A stretch of DNA of 51,943 nucleotides from Oscillospiraceae bacterium (lineage in GTDB: Bacteria; Bacillota; Clostridia; Oscillospirales; Ruminococcaceae), in NCBI GenBank assembly GCA_017540225.1, contig JAFYBM010000231.1:1-51943 (forward strand). Reading direction: 5' to 3'. This document shows, one piece after another, positions 42,746 to 51,779 of this stretch; the stretch's first letter is position 1; the number at the start of each line of letters is the position of its first letter. Below the pieces are notes generated by a model, which had not been told where the DNA came from, ran no database searches, and saw only the letters and a list, made by a program, of their open reading frames with translations. Made by a program: the position numbers and the translations under genes.

Positions 42746-43137
42746 TGCAGACACAACTGACCGTACACACCGAGCTGCTGCGTTTTGGATACAGCCTGCT
42801 GCCGGGAATGTTCTGCGGACTGCTGCTGGAGTGCTTCCGGACGCTGCGCGCACTGCTCCCGCATCATCCGTTCGCTGTTTTCTTAGAGGATACGCTGTTT
42901 TCGTTCCTGTGCTGCTTCATTCTGCAATGCTATGCCTGGTCATTCTGCGGCGGAGTGCTGCGCTGGCAGTATGCCCTCGGAATGCTAGGCGGAGTCGCGG
43001 TCTGGCTCCTGACAGCAGGCGCGGTCTGGGCAAGGATCCTGCGGCGGCTCTGCGGATTTCGGGAGCGTCTCGGACGGCGGCTCAGGCTTTTTTCTGCCGG
43101 AAAACAGAAACAGCAGGAATCTTCCGACAAAATTTGA
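42745..43137 (+). CDS. yabQ: Spore cortex biosynthesis protein YabQ
   Basis: A 130-residue membrane protein with four hydrophobic segments, required in Bacillus for cortex formation and coat targeting. The order yabP-yabQ-divIC-S1 protein matches Bacillus. It starts on the last base of yabP and is surely co-expressed with it. The C-terminal tail is basic (RRLRLFSAGKQKQQ). Confidence 0.9.
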   Translation: MQTQLTVHTELLRFGYSLLPGMFCGLLLECFRTLRALLPHHPFAVFLEDTLFSFLCCFILQCYAWSFCGGVLRWQYALGMLGGVAVWLLTAGAVWARILRRLCGFRERLGRRLRLFSAGKQKQQESSDKI

Positions 43138-43145
43138 AAAAGCCC

Positions 43146-43174
43146 TTGACGGATCGGTTGCTTTGCAGTATAAT
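43146..43174 (+). promoter_or_regulatory. Promoter TTGACG-17-TATAAT for the DivIC-like gene
   Basis: TTGACG (43146-43151), a 17-bp spacer and TATAAT (43169-43174), 60 bp before the start. It gives the division gene its own vegetative promoter, separate from the sporulation genes yabPQ. Confidence 0.83.
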
Positions 43175-43233
43175 AAAACTGTATCCGTATCCGATCATGC
43201 GGATACGCAGAAAAACAGAACGGAGACACAATC

Positions 43234-43560
43234 ATGGAACGCAATACGGGTACGCGCCGGCAAAATGCCAGAGTGCGGAGGCGTGCCGTGTTTGACTGGC
43301 TGGTGAACCGGTTTGTCGCGCTGATCCTCATTATTGCCTGTATCATTGCATTCGTTTCAACGCAGGCAACGCTCAATGAAAAGCGGCAGGAGCAGGCGGA
43401 GCTGGAAGCTGCGATCGAACAGGCACGGGATGAATATCTGGAGCTGGAAAAGTTCGTCGATGCGGACGATCTGGACGGATATATGGAAAAAGCGGCAATC
43501 GAGGATCTCGGCTATGCCTATCCGAATGAGCGCCGGTTTTACGATACATCAAGGAATTGA
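43234..43560 (+). CDS. divIC: Septum formation initiator (DivIC/FtsL-like) protein
   Basis: A bitopic division protein of 108 residues: a basic cytoplasmic head, one helix (about 24-45), then a coiled coil (NEKRQEQAELEAAIEQAR) and a short conserved end EDLGYAYPNERRFYD. This pattern is shared by DivIC and FtsL; the location after yabQ points to DivIC. The stop overlaps the region of the next gene's RBS. It has its own promoter. Confidence 0.88.
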   Translation: MERNTGTRRQNARVRRRAVFDWLVNRFVALILIIACIIAFVSTQATLNEKRQEQAELEAAIEQARDEYLELEKFVDADDLDGYMEKAAIEDLGYAYPNERRFYDTSRN

Positions 43561-43574
43561 AGGAAAGGGTTTGT

Positions 43575-44021
43575 ATGCAGCTCGAAATCGGACAGATTTA
43601 TGACGGCGTTGTCAGAAATATCACGCAGTACGGCGCATTTGTGGATGTTGCTGCGGAGGACGGAAAGCGTCTTTCCGGCATGGTGCATATTTCGGAGGTC
43701 GCCGATGCCTTTGTGCGGGATATTCATGATTACCTGCATGAAAATGACAAAGTGCGCGTGAAGGTCATCAGTATCAATCCGCAGGGAAAGGTCAGTATGT
43801 CGATCAAGCAGGCTGCGGAGCAGACAGAAATGCAAAAGTCGCGGCCGGATCAGAAGGAAAAGCAGAAGCCGCGTATTTACGAGCCAAAGCGCTCGATTCC
43901 GCAGTCGGAAATGAGCTTTGAGGATAAGCTGCTGCATTTCAAGCAGACCAGCGAGGAAAAGATCTGCGATCTCAAGCGCGGCAGCGAACGCCGCAGCGGA
44001 TCCCGCAGCAGAAAATCATAA
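43575..44021 (+). CDS. S1 RNA-binding domain protein (YabR-like)
   Basis: A 148-residue protein with one S1 domain (about residues 1-72: LEIGQIYDGVV, TQYGAFVDV, GMVHISEVAD, NPQGKVSMSIKQ) followed by a basic, Lys/Arg/Ser-rich tail. It matches the YabR-type protein that follows divIC in Bacillus. I chose ATG 43575 for its RBS AGGAAAGGG; a TTG at 43557 is weaker. The tail probably adds non-specific RNA binding. Confidence 0.88.
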   Translation: MQLEIGQIYDGVVRNITQYGAFVDVAAEDGKRLSGMVHISEVADAFVRDIHDYLHENDKVRVKVISINPQGKVSMSIKQAAEQTEMQKSRPDQKEKQKPRIYEPKRSIPQSEMSFEDKLLHFKQTSEEKICDLKRGSERRSGSRSRKS

Positions 44022-44024
44022 TGC

Positions 44025-44059
44025 AAAAGGCTCCGGCGTTGCGCCAGAGCCTTTTCGTT
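44025..44059 (+). terminator. Terminator after the S1-domain gene
   Basis: AAAAGGCTC(C)GGCG, loop, CGCC(A)GAGCCTTTT, then CGTTT, directly after the stop. It closes the divIC-S1 transcript. Confidence 0.8.
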
Positions 44060-44128
44060 TATCCCTCTGGCTCCGCAGAAGAACAGAAACATATTTTTCA
44101 AAATAGTTTATTGATAGGAGCGAGAAGC

Positions 44129-44875
44129 ATGGAGGATGCAATCATTCGCCGGTTTGCCGATCTGGCCGCACAGGCCGACCGCACCGGATGCTATACCTTC
44201 TCCGATTTTCTTTCGGAGGCAGAATTTGCACAGTACTGCACGGTGCGGCAACAGCTTGCGGCACCCGCTGCGGCCTTCGGCGGATACGAAAACGCCGAGC
44301 GTCTGATGCTGCGCTTCGGGGATGCCGCACAGCTCGGCTATGAAACGCCGTTCCCGATCGTCTGCATCCATATTGCACCGTTACAGGATAAATTTGCGGA
44401 TGCACTGACACACCGCGATTTTCTCGGCGCGGTCATGCATCTCGGCATTTCGCGCAGTGAGATCGGAGATATTCTCGTGCACGGGAAACAAGCCTACCTT
44501 TTTTGCCGCGATACGATGGCCGAATATATCTGCTCCAATATCGAACGGATCCGGCATACGAGCGTGCGCTGTCAGGTGACCGAATCGCTGCCTGCGGAAA
44601 GCGCTGTCCATACGGAGCATATGACCGTGCAGTGCGCATCTGTGCGCATTGACGGCGTAATTGCAAAGGTATACCGCTTTTCGCGCAATGACTGCAATCA
44701 GCTGTTCCGCACAGGCAAAGTCTTTGTCAACGGTGCAGCGGTTACGAATAACAGTCTGCTGCTTCGCGCAGGTGATAAAGTCTCCGTGCGCGGAAGCGGA
44801 AAATTCTGCTTCTGCGGCGAGGAGGGGACAACCCGCAAGGGCAATCTGCTCCTCGGCATTGACAGATTCACCTGA
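44129..44875 (+). CDS. YlmH-like S4-domain RNA-binding protein
   Basis: A 248-residue protein of the YlmH family. The central region carries LGISRSEIGDILV, and the C-terminal S4 domain (about 178-240) has FRTGKVFVNGAAVTNNSLLLRAGDKVSVRG. YlmH is often next to sepF/divIVA and has been linked to division and to ribosome quality control; here it stands alone after the S1-domain gene. I chose ATG 44129 for its RBS ATAGGAGCGA. Confidence in the family is high, in the exact role low. Confidence 0.88.
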   Translation: MEDAIIRRFADLAAQADRTGCYTFSDFLSEAEFAQYCTVRQQLAAPAAAFGGYENAERLMLRFGDAAQLGYETPFPIVCIHIAPLQDKFADALTHRDFLGAVMHLGISRSEIGDILVHGKQAYLFCRDTMAEYICSNIERIRHTSVRCQVTESLPAESAVHTEHMTVQCASVRIDGVIAKVYRFSRNDCNQLFRTGKVFVNGAAVTNNSLLLRAGDKVSVRGSGKFCFCGEEGTTRKGNLLLGIDRFT

Positions 44876-44898
44876 TATTTTCGCCGGCTGTTTCGCGC

Positions 44899-44928
44899 TT
44901 GACTTTCATGCGGCGGGCATGATATAAT
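44899..44928 (+). promoter_or_regulatory. Promoter TTGACT-18-TATAAT for the MmcQ/YjbR-like gene
   Basis: TTGACT (44899-44904), an 18-bp spacer and TATAAT (44923-44928), about 60 bp before the ATG at 44988. It probably drives the run of genes through 48554. Confidence 0.8.
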
Positions 44929-44987
44929 GAAACCGGATAAAAAACTACAAAGCAGGACGGGTTCTGTCCTGCAAAAAGGAGCGGAAT

Positions 44988-45767
44988 ATGGCCGGAAATC
45001 AGAAATCTGCAACCAGACAGACCATTCTTCAGGCAATCGCGGAGCAATACGGCATCCGGCCTGCCGCACTGTTTCAGAATGCGCCGGAAATCGCGGTTTT
45101 CCGCCGCGAAAGCGGCAAATGGTTCGGGATTATTATTCCGGTACACCGCAGCAAACTGGGTCTGCCGGAGGATGCGGTCAGCGATGTGCTCAATGTCAAA
45201 TGCGATCCGATGATGCTCGGCTCCATGCTGCTGCAAAAGGGCTTTTTTCCGGCATATCACATGAACAAACAGCACTGGGTTAGCATTCTGCTGGACGGAA
45301 GTGTACCGGCAGAGCGGGTCATGGAGGCTGTGCAGATGAGCTATGCACTGACGGCAGGCGGCTCCGGAAAGCATCCGCGGACACAGCCGAAGGCATGGCT
45401 GGTTCCGGCAAACCCGAAATATGAGAACCTCTCGGAATCGCTGGCCGTGACGCATGAAATCTACTGGAAACAGAGCGGAAAATTTATTGTCGGAGATACG
45501 CTGTATATTTATGAGGGAAAGCCGATCGGCGCGGTGACATACGCCTGTGAAGTCACGGCGGTCAATATCCCGTATCATTTCAATCAGGGCGGGCTGCATA
45601 TGGATACAGTCGTGCAGCTCAGGCTGCTTGCAGTCTATGAACAAACGCAGTTTCCGCTCGTGCGTCTGCAGGATTACGGTGTCCTGTCGGTACGCGGACC
45701 GCGCGGCATTCCGGATGACCTGCTGGCGGCGCTGCGGGAATCCGGCAGACCGGTACAGAACCCATGA
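44988..45767 (+). CDS. MmcQ/YjbR domain protein with C-terminal EVE/PUA-like domain
   Basis: A 259-residue two-domain protein. Residues about 10-120 match the MmcQ/YjbR fold (CyaY-like), with FRRESGKWFGII, LNVKCDPMML and AYHMNKQHWVSILLDG. Residues about 135-230 look like an EVE/PUA-type domain (AWLVPANPKYENL, IYWKQSGKFIVGDTLYIY, VTYACEV), which in other proteins reads modified bases. Its function is unknown; nucleic-acid binding is likely from the fold. The RBS AAAAGGAG precedes the ATG and it overlaps the RluA gene by 4 bp. Confidence 0.82.
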   Translation: MAGNQKSATRQTILQAIAEQYGIRPAALFQNAPEIAVFRRESGKWFGIIIPVHRSKLGLPEDAVSDVLNVKCDPMMLGSMLLQKGFFPAYHMNKQHWVSILLDGSVPAERVMEAVQMSYALTAGGSGKHPRTQPKAWLVPANPKYENLSESLAVTHEIYWKQSGKFIVGDTLYIYEGKPIGAVTYACEVTAVNIPYHFNQGGLHMDTVVQLRLLAVYEQTQFPLVRLQDYGVLSVRGPRGIPDDLLAALRESGRPVQNP

Positions 45768-46618
45768 GCCTGCTGCGGATTGCCGTACAGTGCAGCGGAG
45801 AAATGCCGCTGGGGGAATATCTGCGTTTTCACGCGGGCATTTCCGCGCAGACTGTCAAGCGGCTCAAGGCCGTGCCGGACGGCATGACCTGCGGCGGACA
45901 GCATATCCGGACTGTCGATCCTGTCCGTTCCGGCGATATTGTTCTGCTGCATCTGCCGGAGCAGTGCAGTCACACGCCGAATTTCTCGCTGACCGTGCCG
46001 GTTGTATATGAATCCGAGCAGATTCTGGTCTGTGATAAACCGGCGGGAATGCCGGTACACCCTTCCATGCTGCATCGGGACGATACCCTTGCGAACTGGT
46101 ATGCTGCACAGCATCCGGAATGCGGCTTTCACCTCATCAACCGCCTTGACCGCAATACCTCCGGACTCTGCATCATCGCAAAAACGGTTTATGCCGCACA
46201 CCGGCTGCGCGGGCAGGTGCAGAAGCGGTATTATGCACTGATCCCCAACGGGCTGCACGGCGCCGGAACGGTCGATGCGCCGATCGCACGCGAGCAGGCC
46301 TCTGTCATTACGCGCTGTGTCCGTGCAGACGGAAAACGCGCTGTCACGCATTACCGTGTCATACAGGAAACACCGTTCTGCACACTGCTGGAGCTGACGC
46401 TGGAAACCGGAAGAACACATCAGATCAGAGTGCATCTTGCGTATCTCGGTTATCCGCTGCTGGGCGATGCGCTTTACGGCGGCGATTGCAGCAAGCTGGA
46501 TGCGCAGGCGCTGCATTGCGGCACGGTGCAGTTTCCGGAGCCGCTCACCGGTGAAAGCATCCTGCTGAACTCGCCGCTGCGTCCGGAAATGAACACACTC
46601 TTGCAAAGGAGCTTATAA
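45764..46618 (+). CDS. RluA family pseudouridine synthase
   Basis: Converts uridine to pseudouridine in rRNA or tRNA. The catalytic Asp is in INRLDRNTSGL, with GRTHQIRVHLAYLGYPLLGDALY near the end. The 284 residues include an N-terminal S4-like part (SAQTVKRLKAVPDGM). The exact RNA target (RluD, RluC or another type) cannot be read from sequence. It overlaps the previous gene by 4 bp. Confidence 0.92.
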   Translation: MSLLRIAVQCSGEMPLGEYLRFHAGISAQTVKRLKAVPDGMTCGGQHIRTVDPVRSGDIVLLHLPEQCSHTPNFSLTVPVVYESEQILVCDKPAGMPVHPSMLHRDDTLANWYAAQHPECGFHLINRLDRNTSGLCIIAKTVYAAHRLRGQVQKRYYALIPNGLHGAGTVDAPIAREQASVITRCVRADGKRAVTHYRVIQETPFCTLLELTLETGRTHQIRVHLAYLGYPLLGDALYGGDCSKLDAQALHCGTVQFPEPLTGESILLNSPLRPEMNTLLQRSL

Positions 46619-46620
46619 AC

Positions 46621-47523
46621 GTGCTTGAACGATTTTTTGCAGAATCGGACGCGCAGTTTGCGCGGATCCGGCAGCATCCTGCACAGCGTGTGCCGGAAAA
46701 CCCGCTGCTGGTTCTGCTGCTGTTCTGGATCGTGATGCTCTGTGCATTTTCAGCCGAACGTTTGGTATCATGGCTGATTTTCAGACAGCATCCGGCGCTC
46801 CCGCAAACGGAACAACTGCTTGTTTTTCTGTTCCGCACGAATATCATGAGCGTGATGTCAATTCTTTTCTGCCGCTTTATTGAGCGGCGTCCGCTCCGGA
46901 CAATGGGACTGACAGGGCGGCATGGGCTGCGCGATTACGGCAGAGGCATCCTGCTCGGACTCTTGATGTTCGGTGCGGTCATGCTGACCGGCTGGGCCGG
47001 CGGTGCATTCCGCTTCTGCGGGACAGGCGGTATTTCGGGCAGACTGCTCTATTTTCTGCTGGCAGCCGGCTGGATGATGCAGGGCTTTTCCGAGGAGATC
47101 ACATTCCGCGGCTGGCTGATGATGTCGGCGGGTACGCGCAGCAGACCGCTGACAGCGGTCATTGTCAGCGCACTGAGCTTTGCTGCGGCGCATCTTCAGA
47201 ATAACGGGATTTCGGTGCTTGCATTCTGTAATGTGCTGCTGTTCGGCGCGGTGATGTCGCTGGTCATGCTCCGCACCGATTCTGTCTGGACAGCGGCCGG
47301 ACTGCACAGCACATGGAACTGGGCACAGGGGAGCTTTTTCGGATTGCCTGTCAGCGGGATTGCGGCGGGCGATTCGGTGCTTTTGTTTTCGCAGACAGAC
47401 CGTGCCGGCTGGCTCGGCGGCGGCGCATTCGGGCCGGAATCCGGCCTTGCCGCAACGGGCGTACTGGTCATTATGCTGCTTCTGCTGATCTTTTTACCGC
47501 AAAACAGGAGGAAAATAACATGA
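46621..47523 (+). CDS. CPBP family intramembrane metalloprotease
   Basis: A 300-residue membrane protein of the CAAX protease/bacteriocin-processing (CPBP) family. The diagnostic motif EEITFRGWL (EExxxR) is near residue 160, with a later histidine in HLQNN and the HSTWNW motif. About seven hydrophobic segments. The start is GTG at 46621, supported by RBS AAAGGAG; it sits 2 bp after the RluA stop. The substrate is unknown; no bacteriocin gene is nearby. It overlaps the next gene by 4 bp. Confidence 0.9.
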   Translation: MLERFFAESDAQFARIRQHPAQRVPENPLLVLLLFWIVMLCAFSAERLVSWLIFRQHPALPQTEQLLVFLFRTNIMSVMSILFCRFIERRPLRTMGLTGRHGLRDYGRGILLGLLMFGAVMLTGWAGGAFRFCGTGGISGRLLYFLLAAGWMMQGFSEEITFRGWLMMSAGTRSRPLTAVIVSALSFAAAHLQNNGISVLAFCNVLLFGAVMSLVMLRTDSVWTAAGLHSTWNWAQGSFFGLPVSGIAAGDSVLLFSQTDRAGWLGGGAFGPESGLAATGVLVIMLLLLIFLPQNRRKIT

Positions 47524-48554
47524 CACAATTTGATCCGGCAGCACTGCGCCGGCAGTATCTTGCCGCAGAGGCGGGAGATCCGCGGATGCGTGCCATGCGG
47601 CAGGCGATCACAGCGGCAGAGCAGGCGCATGACGATACCGCTGCGCTGCGGTTTCATCACGATCTCATCAAGGAATCGGTGTTTTCCGGCGACCGCTATC
47701 AGGCACTGGTCGATTTCCCGCAGTATCTGGCAATCACGGAACGCAATCCGGAGCTGAAAGCGGAAAATCTCTGGGATACACTCTGGATGTTCAAATGGAT
47801 CGTTGAGGCATCCACGGAATTCTATCAGATTGAAAAAGTGCAGGTGCTGCGATGGTTTTCAGAATTCCGGCGGGAGCTTGCCGCAAACGGCTATTCGCTG
47901 CGGACATGGTATGAAAAGCGTGCGATCTTTTTCAGCTACTGTGACCGTGCAAAAATGCGGATGGATTACGACAGCTTTCTCTCTGCGCCGAAGGATGATA
48001 TGAGCGACGGAACGGCGAGCGAGCTGAATTCGCAGGTGCGCTTTGAGCTGGAAACCGGAAACCGCGAACGCGCCGGAAAAGCCGCGAATCAGATCTTTGA
48101 GGGAAAGCTGCGGACAGAGGAGGTTCCCTGCAAAACATATTATTATTTGCTGGGGGATGCGCTTGCAAACAGTGATGATGCTGCCGCAGATCAATATGCA
48201 AGACTGCTGCGGCCGCTTTGCAATGGTGCGCGCTTTCAGCTGGAGCCGATCGGAATGATGCTTTGCTACGATGCCGTGCGGGATCCGGCAGCAGGCTTAC
48301 AGTTTTATGCGCAGAATCTGCCGCTGCGAACCGGCTCCCGCAACCCCTTCCTGTGCTATTGGTTTGACCGCGGAGCGGCAAGACTGCTTGCGGCGGCGGC
48401 AGATGCCGGATGCACGCTCCGGACGAAAACGGGGGCAGAAATGTCAGCGGCGCAGCTTGCTGAAAAGGCGGAAAGTACGAAACAGTCAGCAGCGGAGATC
48501 GCTGCGAAATTTGATGCCCGCAACGGTTCGGACTATTTTATGAGCCGGCTTTGA
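47520..48554 (+). CDS. Helical repeat protein of unknown function
   Basis: A 344-residue, mostly helical protein with no signal peptide or membrane helix. Regularly spaced helix pairs (DDTAALRFHHDLIKE, ERAGKAANQIFEG, DDAAADQYARLLRPL) suggest a TPR-like scaffold for protein contacts. I cannot assign a function. I chose ATG 47520 for its RBS AGGAGG and 4-bp overlap with the protease gene, with which it is co-transcribed. It ends just before a strong terminator. Confidence 0.75.
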   Translation: MTQFDPAALRRQYLAAEAGDPRMRAMRQAITAAEQAHDDTAALRFHHDLIKESVFSGDRYQALVDFPQYLAITERNPELKAENLWDTLWMFKWIVEASTEFYQIEKVQVLRWFSEFRRELAANGYSLRTWYEKRAIFFSYCDRAKMRMDYDSFLSAPKDDMSDGTASELNSQVRFELETGNRERAGKAANQIFEGKLRTEEVPCKTYYYLLGDALANSDDAAADQYARLLRPLCNGARFQLEPIGMMLCYDAVRDPAAGLQFYAQNLPLRTGSRNPFLCYWFDRGAARLLAAAADAGCTLRTKTGAEMSAAQLAEKAESTKQSAAEIAAKFDARNGSDYFMSRL

Positions 48555-48566
48555 TGATCAGAGCAG

Positions 48567-48592
48567 CCGCACCTGCAACGGGTGCGGTTTTT
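48567..48592 (+). terminator. Terminator before the sigma-factor genes
   Basis: CCGCACC, loop TGCAACG, GGTGCGG, then TTTTT. It closes the 44988-48554 operon; its T-run merges into the repeated cassette that begins at 48588. Confidence 0.8.
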
Positions 48593-48614
48593 CTGCCTCT
48601 CCCATTGCGTTTTT
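48588..48614 (+). repeat. Copy of the promoter-cassette repeat
   Basis: 27 bases identical to 1591-1617, including CCCATTGCGTTTTT. Here no TATAAT follows at 17 bp, so this copy has lost the -10 half. It lies about 100 bp before the ECF sigma gene. Confidence 0.75.
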
Positions 48615-48711
48615 TCTGTACTGAAAAATTTTTTTGAAAACCGTGTGATATTTTGCCGTGTTCAGTTGTTTTATGAGTGAAGGCTTCAAAACAAACCCCA
48701 AAGGAGAATCC

Positions 48712-49185
48712 ATGGATACCGCACAAATGGCCGCGGTCTATGACCGCATGAAGGACACCGTCTACCGCGTTGCGCTCTCCTACTGCCGCAATGTGCAGGA
48801 CGCCGAGGACATCACCCACGATGTGTTCCTCGCCCGCTTCCGGCACGAGGAGCCGTTTCCTGACGACGAATCCGAAAAGGCATGGATGCTGCGCGTGACC
48901 GTCAACCGGTGCAAAAATCTGCTCAAATCGTTCCGCCGAAAATTTACCGTTCCGCTGGAGGATGCCGCGCAGGTCTGCGTGACGCAGCCCGAGCATGAGA
49001 TCTGGGATGCCGTCAATGCGCTGCCTGCCAGATACCGCTTGGTGATACATCTTTATTATTACGAGGGCTATTCCGTCAGCGAGATCGGAAAAATCACCGG
49101 CCGGAGCGAAACCGCCGTTCAGACGCAGCTTTACCGGGCACGAAAGCTGCTGAAACAAACACTCGGAGAGGAGATTGAACCATGA
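48712..49185 (+). CDS. ECF-type RNA polymerase sigma factor
   Basis: A 157-residue sigma-70 family factor. Region 2 is at about 15-70 (YCRNVQDAEDITHDVFLARF) and region 4 at about 95-150 (LPARYRLVIHLYYYEGYSVSEIGKITGRSETAVQTQLYRARK). I chose ATG 48712 for its RBS AAAGGAG. It overlaps the following anti-sigma candidate by 4 bp, the standard arrangement for ECF pairs. Its regulon is unknown; an autoregulatory promoter is not obvious upstream. Confidence 0.92.
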   Translation: MDTAQMAAVYDRMKDTVYRVALSYCRNVQDAEDITHDVFLARFRHEEPFPDDESEKAWMLRVTVNRCKNLLKSFRRKFTVPLEDAAQVCVTQPEHEIWDAVNALPARYRLVIHLYYYEGYSVSEIGKITGRSETAVQTQLYRARKLLKQTLGEEIEP

Positions 49186-51587
49186 AAATGGATGATTACC
49201 GTCATGCTGCCGACCGCGTCCACATCGCCGAGCATTGCAGACAGGAGGTCATGAACATGACAAAGAATACGGAACCGAAATCCAGAACACCGATGATCCG
49301 CGTGGCAACGGGCATTGCCGCGGCGGCTGCGGTTCTGGGCATTACAGGCGGCTTCGGCATGATGCTGCACAACATGAAAACGGATATGAAGCAGGATCCC
49401 GCCGCGCAGCTTGAAGAACAGGTCGCTGCGCAGTATCCGGAATATTTCCGCGAATACTATGAAGCACGCGCAGGACATCCGGTTGATTTTGACTTTACAA
49501 CACTCACCGGAACCGATCTTGACGAAACATGGGAATTCGACACCGCAGCGGTGCATCTGGTTGCCGCAATCACAGACGGCTGGACTCTTAATTATCTTTA
49601 TACTGTGACACCGAAGGGCGAATGGGAATGCACGGCGAACAATATCAATCTGCTTCCGATGGTTGCGATCAGCGCGGACGGAGTCAGCGGTCACCCCAAC
49701 GCCTGCGCGGACAATGACTGCAACAGCGCACTGATCGACAAAGAGCTGCGCGAGGACGGTTCGCTGCTGTGTCTCGGAACTGTCCGCATCAGTGACGGCC
49801 TCACGGCGCCGCTTTCCGGCGAGGTGAATTATTATGTCAACTGCTTTGAGCACACGACCGGCAACAACTTCGCAAACACCGATCACCCCATTTCGTTCAA
49901 TCTTCCCGCGGAACAGGCAGAATGCCGCCCGCTGGCAAATTCAGGCAACGGCGGCACCTTTACCGCCGCAATCGGACTGGACGGCCAGACCTTTACCTTT
50001 ACACATTCCGTTGTCACACCGCTGGGCGTTATCCTGACAAACTATGATACCAATGAGATCGATTACACCGATGGATCCGGCGGCGGCAGCTCCGTGCAGG
50101 CAGATGCAGTCACGGTCATGAAAGCCATTCACGGCGAATCCGAGCCGCAGCCCGCAGAGATCACCTATCCGGATATGAACAGCGAATTCGCTGCTGTCGG
50201 TGATTATGCGCTCTATTCCACATGGCAGAATTCCCCATGGACGGATGCTTCCGATGAAAGCAATGTGCGCTGCACCTGCTGGCTCCCGTTCACCGAGCCG
50301 CAGCCGCTCGATGATGTGATGTTCCTCCAGCTTTATACGCCGGAATCCCTCGCGGAAAATGAAATTGCAGCCTGCGCAGAGGTCAATATGCAGGCGGAGG
50401 GAGAAGGAAAGCCGGTTCCGGTCGCCGTGACTTCCGATGACAGAGAGTTCCCGCTGTATGATGCCATGACCGGTGGCCAGCGCACCCGCAAATTCAGCTG
50501 GGGTCTGGTGCATCTCGATGATCTGGCACTCTCCGAGGACGGCAAACACATGGAATGCTTCATCCGCGTGGTACTCAATGACGATATTGAGGTCAGCGAG
50601 GGCGACACATTTGCCATCGGTCTGGACACAACGGTTTACTCCGCCGATATGGAGCATATGATCTACAACCAGTTCGAGATCACGGAAATGCAGCTTTCTG
50701 ACCCGCATTCCACGGAATACCGCATCATCTTCGCAGCGCCGGAGGGCAATGTACCCTTCATGACACGCGATGAGGACGGCGGCTACTCGACACATGAAAA
50801 CGATGATTTCCTCGAAAAGCAGCCGCTGCCGGACTATATGCTCTATGAGCTTTCGCTCGGAAGACTGGCCGTTCTGGACGCTGACGGAAATGTTAAAAAG
50901 GAATGCATCGGCGAGCAGGAGAACGCATCGCTCTTTAAGGTGCGCCTGAAGGATTATTCCACGGCAGACGACAAAAAGCCTGAACCGAATGATCCCTCCG
51001 AGCCGTACCCGACGATTGACGACATAGCCGAATCCCTTGACCTTTCGGCACGCGAATTTGAATTCGGTACGGTAATCGTGGACGGCTATTCGACCGATCA
51101 GGACGGCAATCCGATGATCGACATCGGCATCTATCCGAACGGCGCATTCGATTCCATCAATCTTGAGGACGGCAAAGTGCTTGCTGTGCGCGTCACGCCG
51201 GTCGGCTATGACGAGGAAGGCAACCGCTATGAAATGCACTTTGACGAATGCCAGCAGGGCGCAATGTGGTACTATACCGATCTGCAATACACGGACGGCA
51301 GCTTCCATATGCATCTTGGACTTGACCCGCGCTGCATGAAAGAAACACTGAACGAAAACGGAGAATATTACTCCGCAGGCGAACAGAGCGTGCAGACCGT
51401 TGACTGGAGAACGCTCAATATTCAGCTTTATCTGAATGCGCTGTGCATCAAAAACGGCCTGCTGTTTGCGCTCACGCCGGACGGCGGATCGTATGCAGAT
51501 GAAAATGTATACGAATATCAGGTCAAAGCTGCGGATTCGATCCAGCCGTGGCAGTTCCGCTTCGGCAAGGCTGCGGTCAAGGAATAA
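49182..51587 (+). CDS. Putative anti-sigma factor with a very large extracytoplasmic domain
   Basis: An 801-residue protein read from the ATG at 49182, overlapping the sigma gene by 4 bp. A short cytoplasmic head (about 40 residues, HIAEHCRQEV) precedes one membrane helix (about 43-66, MIRVATGIAAAAAVLGITGGFGMML). The remaining 730 residues face outward, rich in Asp, Glu, Thr and Tyr with repeated beta-like segments. The head lacks a classic HxxxCxxC zinc anti-sigma motif, so it would be a different class. Such an outer part suggests sensing of a wall or surface signal. A strong terminator follows. Confidence 0.8.
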   Translation: MKMDDYRHAADRVHIAEHCRQEVMNMTKNTEPKSRTPMIRVATGIAAAAAVLGITGGFGMMLHNMKTDMKQDPAAQLEEQVAAQYPEYFREYYEARAGHPVDFDFTTLTGTDLDETWEFDTAAVHLVAAITDGWTLNYLYTVTPKGEWECTANNINLLPMVAISADGVSGHPNACADNDCNSALIDKELREDGSLLCLGTVRISDGLTAPLSGEVNYYVNCFEHTTGNNFANTDHPISFNLPAEQAECRPLANSGNGGTFTAAIGLDGQTFTFTHSVVTPLGVILTNYDTNEIDYTDGSGGGSSVQADAVTVMKAIHGESEPQPAEITYPDMNSEFAAVGDYALYSTWQNSPWTDASDESNVRCTCWLPFTEPQPLDDVMFLQLYTPESLAENEIAACAEVNMQAEGEGKPVPVAVTSDDREFPLYDAMTGGQRTRKFSWGLVHLDDLALSEDGKHMECFIRVVLNDDIEVSEGDTFAIGLDTTVYSADMEHMIYNQFEITEMQLSDPHSTEYRIIFAAPEGNVPFMTRDEDGGYSTHENDDFLEKQPLPDYMLYELSLGRLAVLDADGNVKKECIGEQENASLFKVRLKDYSTADDKKPEPNDPSEPYPTIDDIAESLDLSAREFEFGTVIVDGYSTDQDGNPMIDIGIYPNGAFDSINLEDGKVLAVRVTPVGYDEEGNRYEMHFDECQQGAMWYYTDLQYTDGSFHMHLGLDPRCMKETLNENGEYYSAGEQSVQTVDWRTLNIQLYLNALCIKNGLLFALTPDGGSYADENVYEYQVKAADSIQPWQFRFGKAAVKE

Positions 51588-51615
51588 TCTGCTTACTCCG
51601 AATCCAATTCAATAT

Positions 51616-51656
51616 GCTGAAGCACCGCACAGACTATTGTGCGGTGCTTCAGCTTT
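51616..51656 (+). terminator. Terminator after the anti-sigma gene
   Basis: A perfect 16-bp stem (GCTGAAGCACCGCACA, loop GACTAT) followed by TTTCTG. The stem is strong, the T-run short. Confidence 0.82.
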
Positions 51657-51779
51657 CTGCGCATGAAAAAAACGTTATCCTGCACGAAAATGCCCTGTTC
51701 AATCGTTTTATAGGTGAAGGGCGATACAGAACACGCTCTCCGCAGCGCGCTGAATACCAAACAGGAGGTGATCCGGCAG

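Noticed and set aside
46621..47523. Bacteriocin immunity or abortive infection system
   Set aside because: CPBP proteases are widespread and no bacteriocin, toxin or defence gene lies alongside.
49941..51314. Long minus-strand open frame opposite the anti-sigma gene (457 codons)
   Set aside because: Shadow of the 801-residue protein, which has a good start, RBS and ATGA overlap with the sigma gene.
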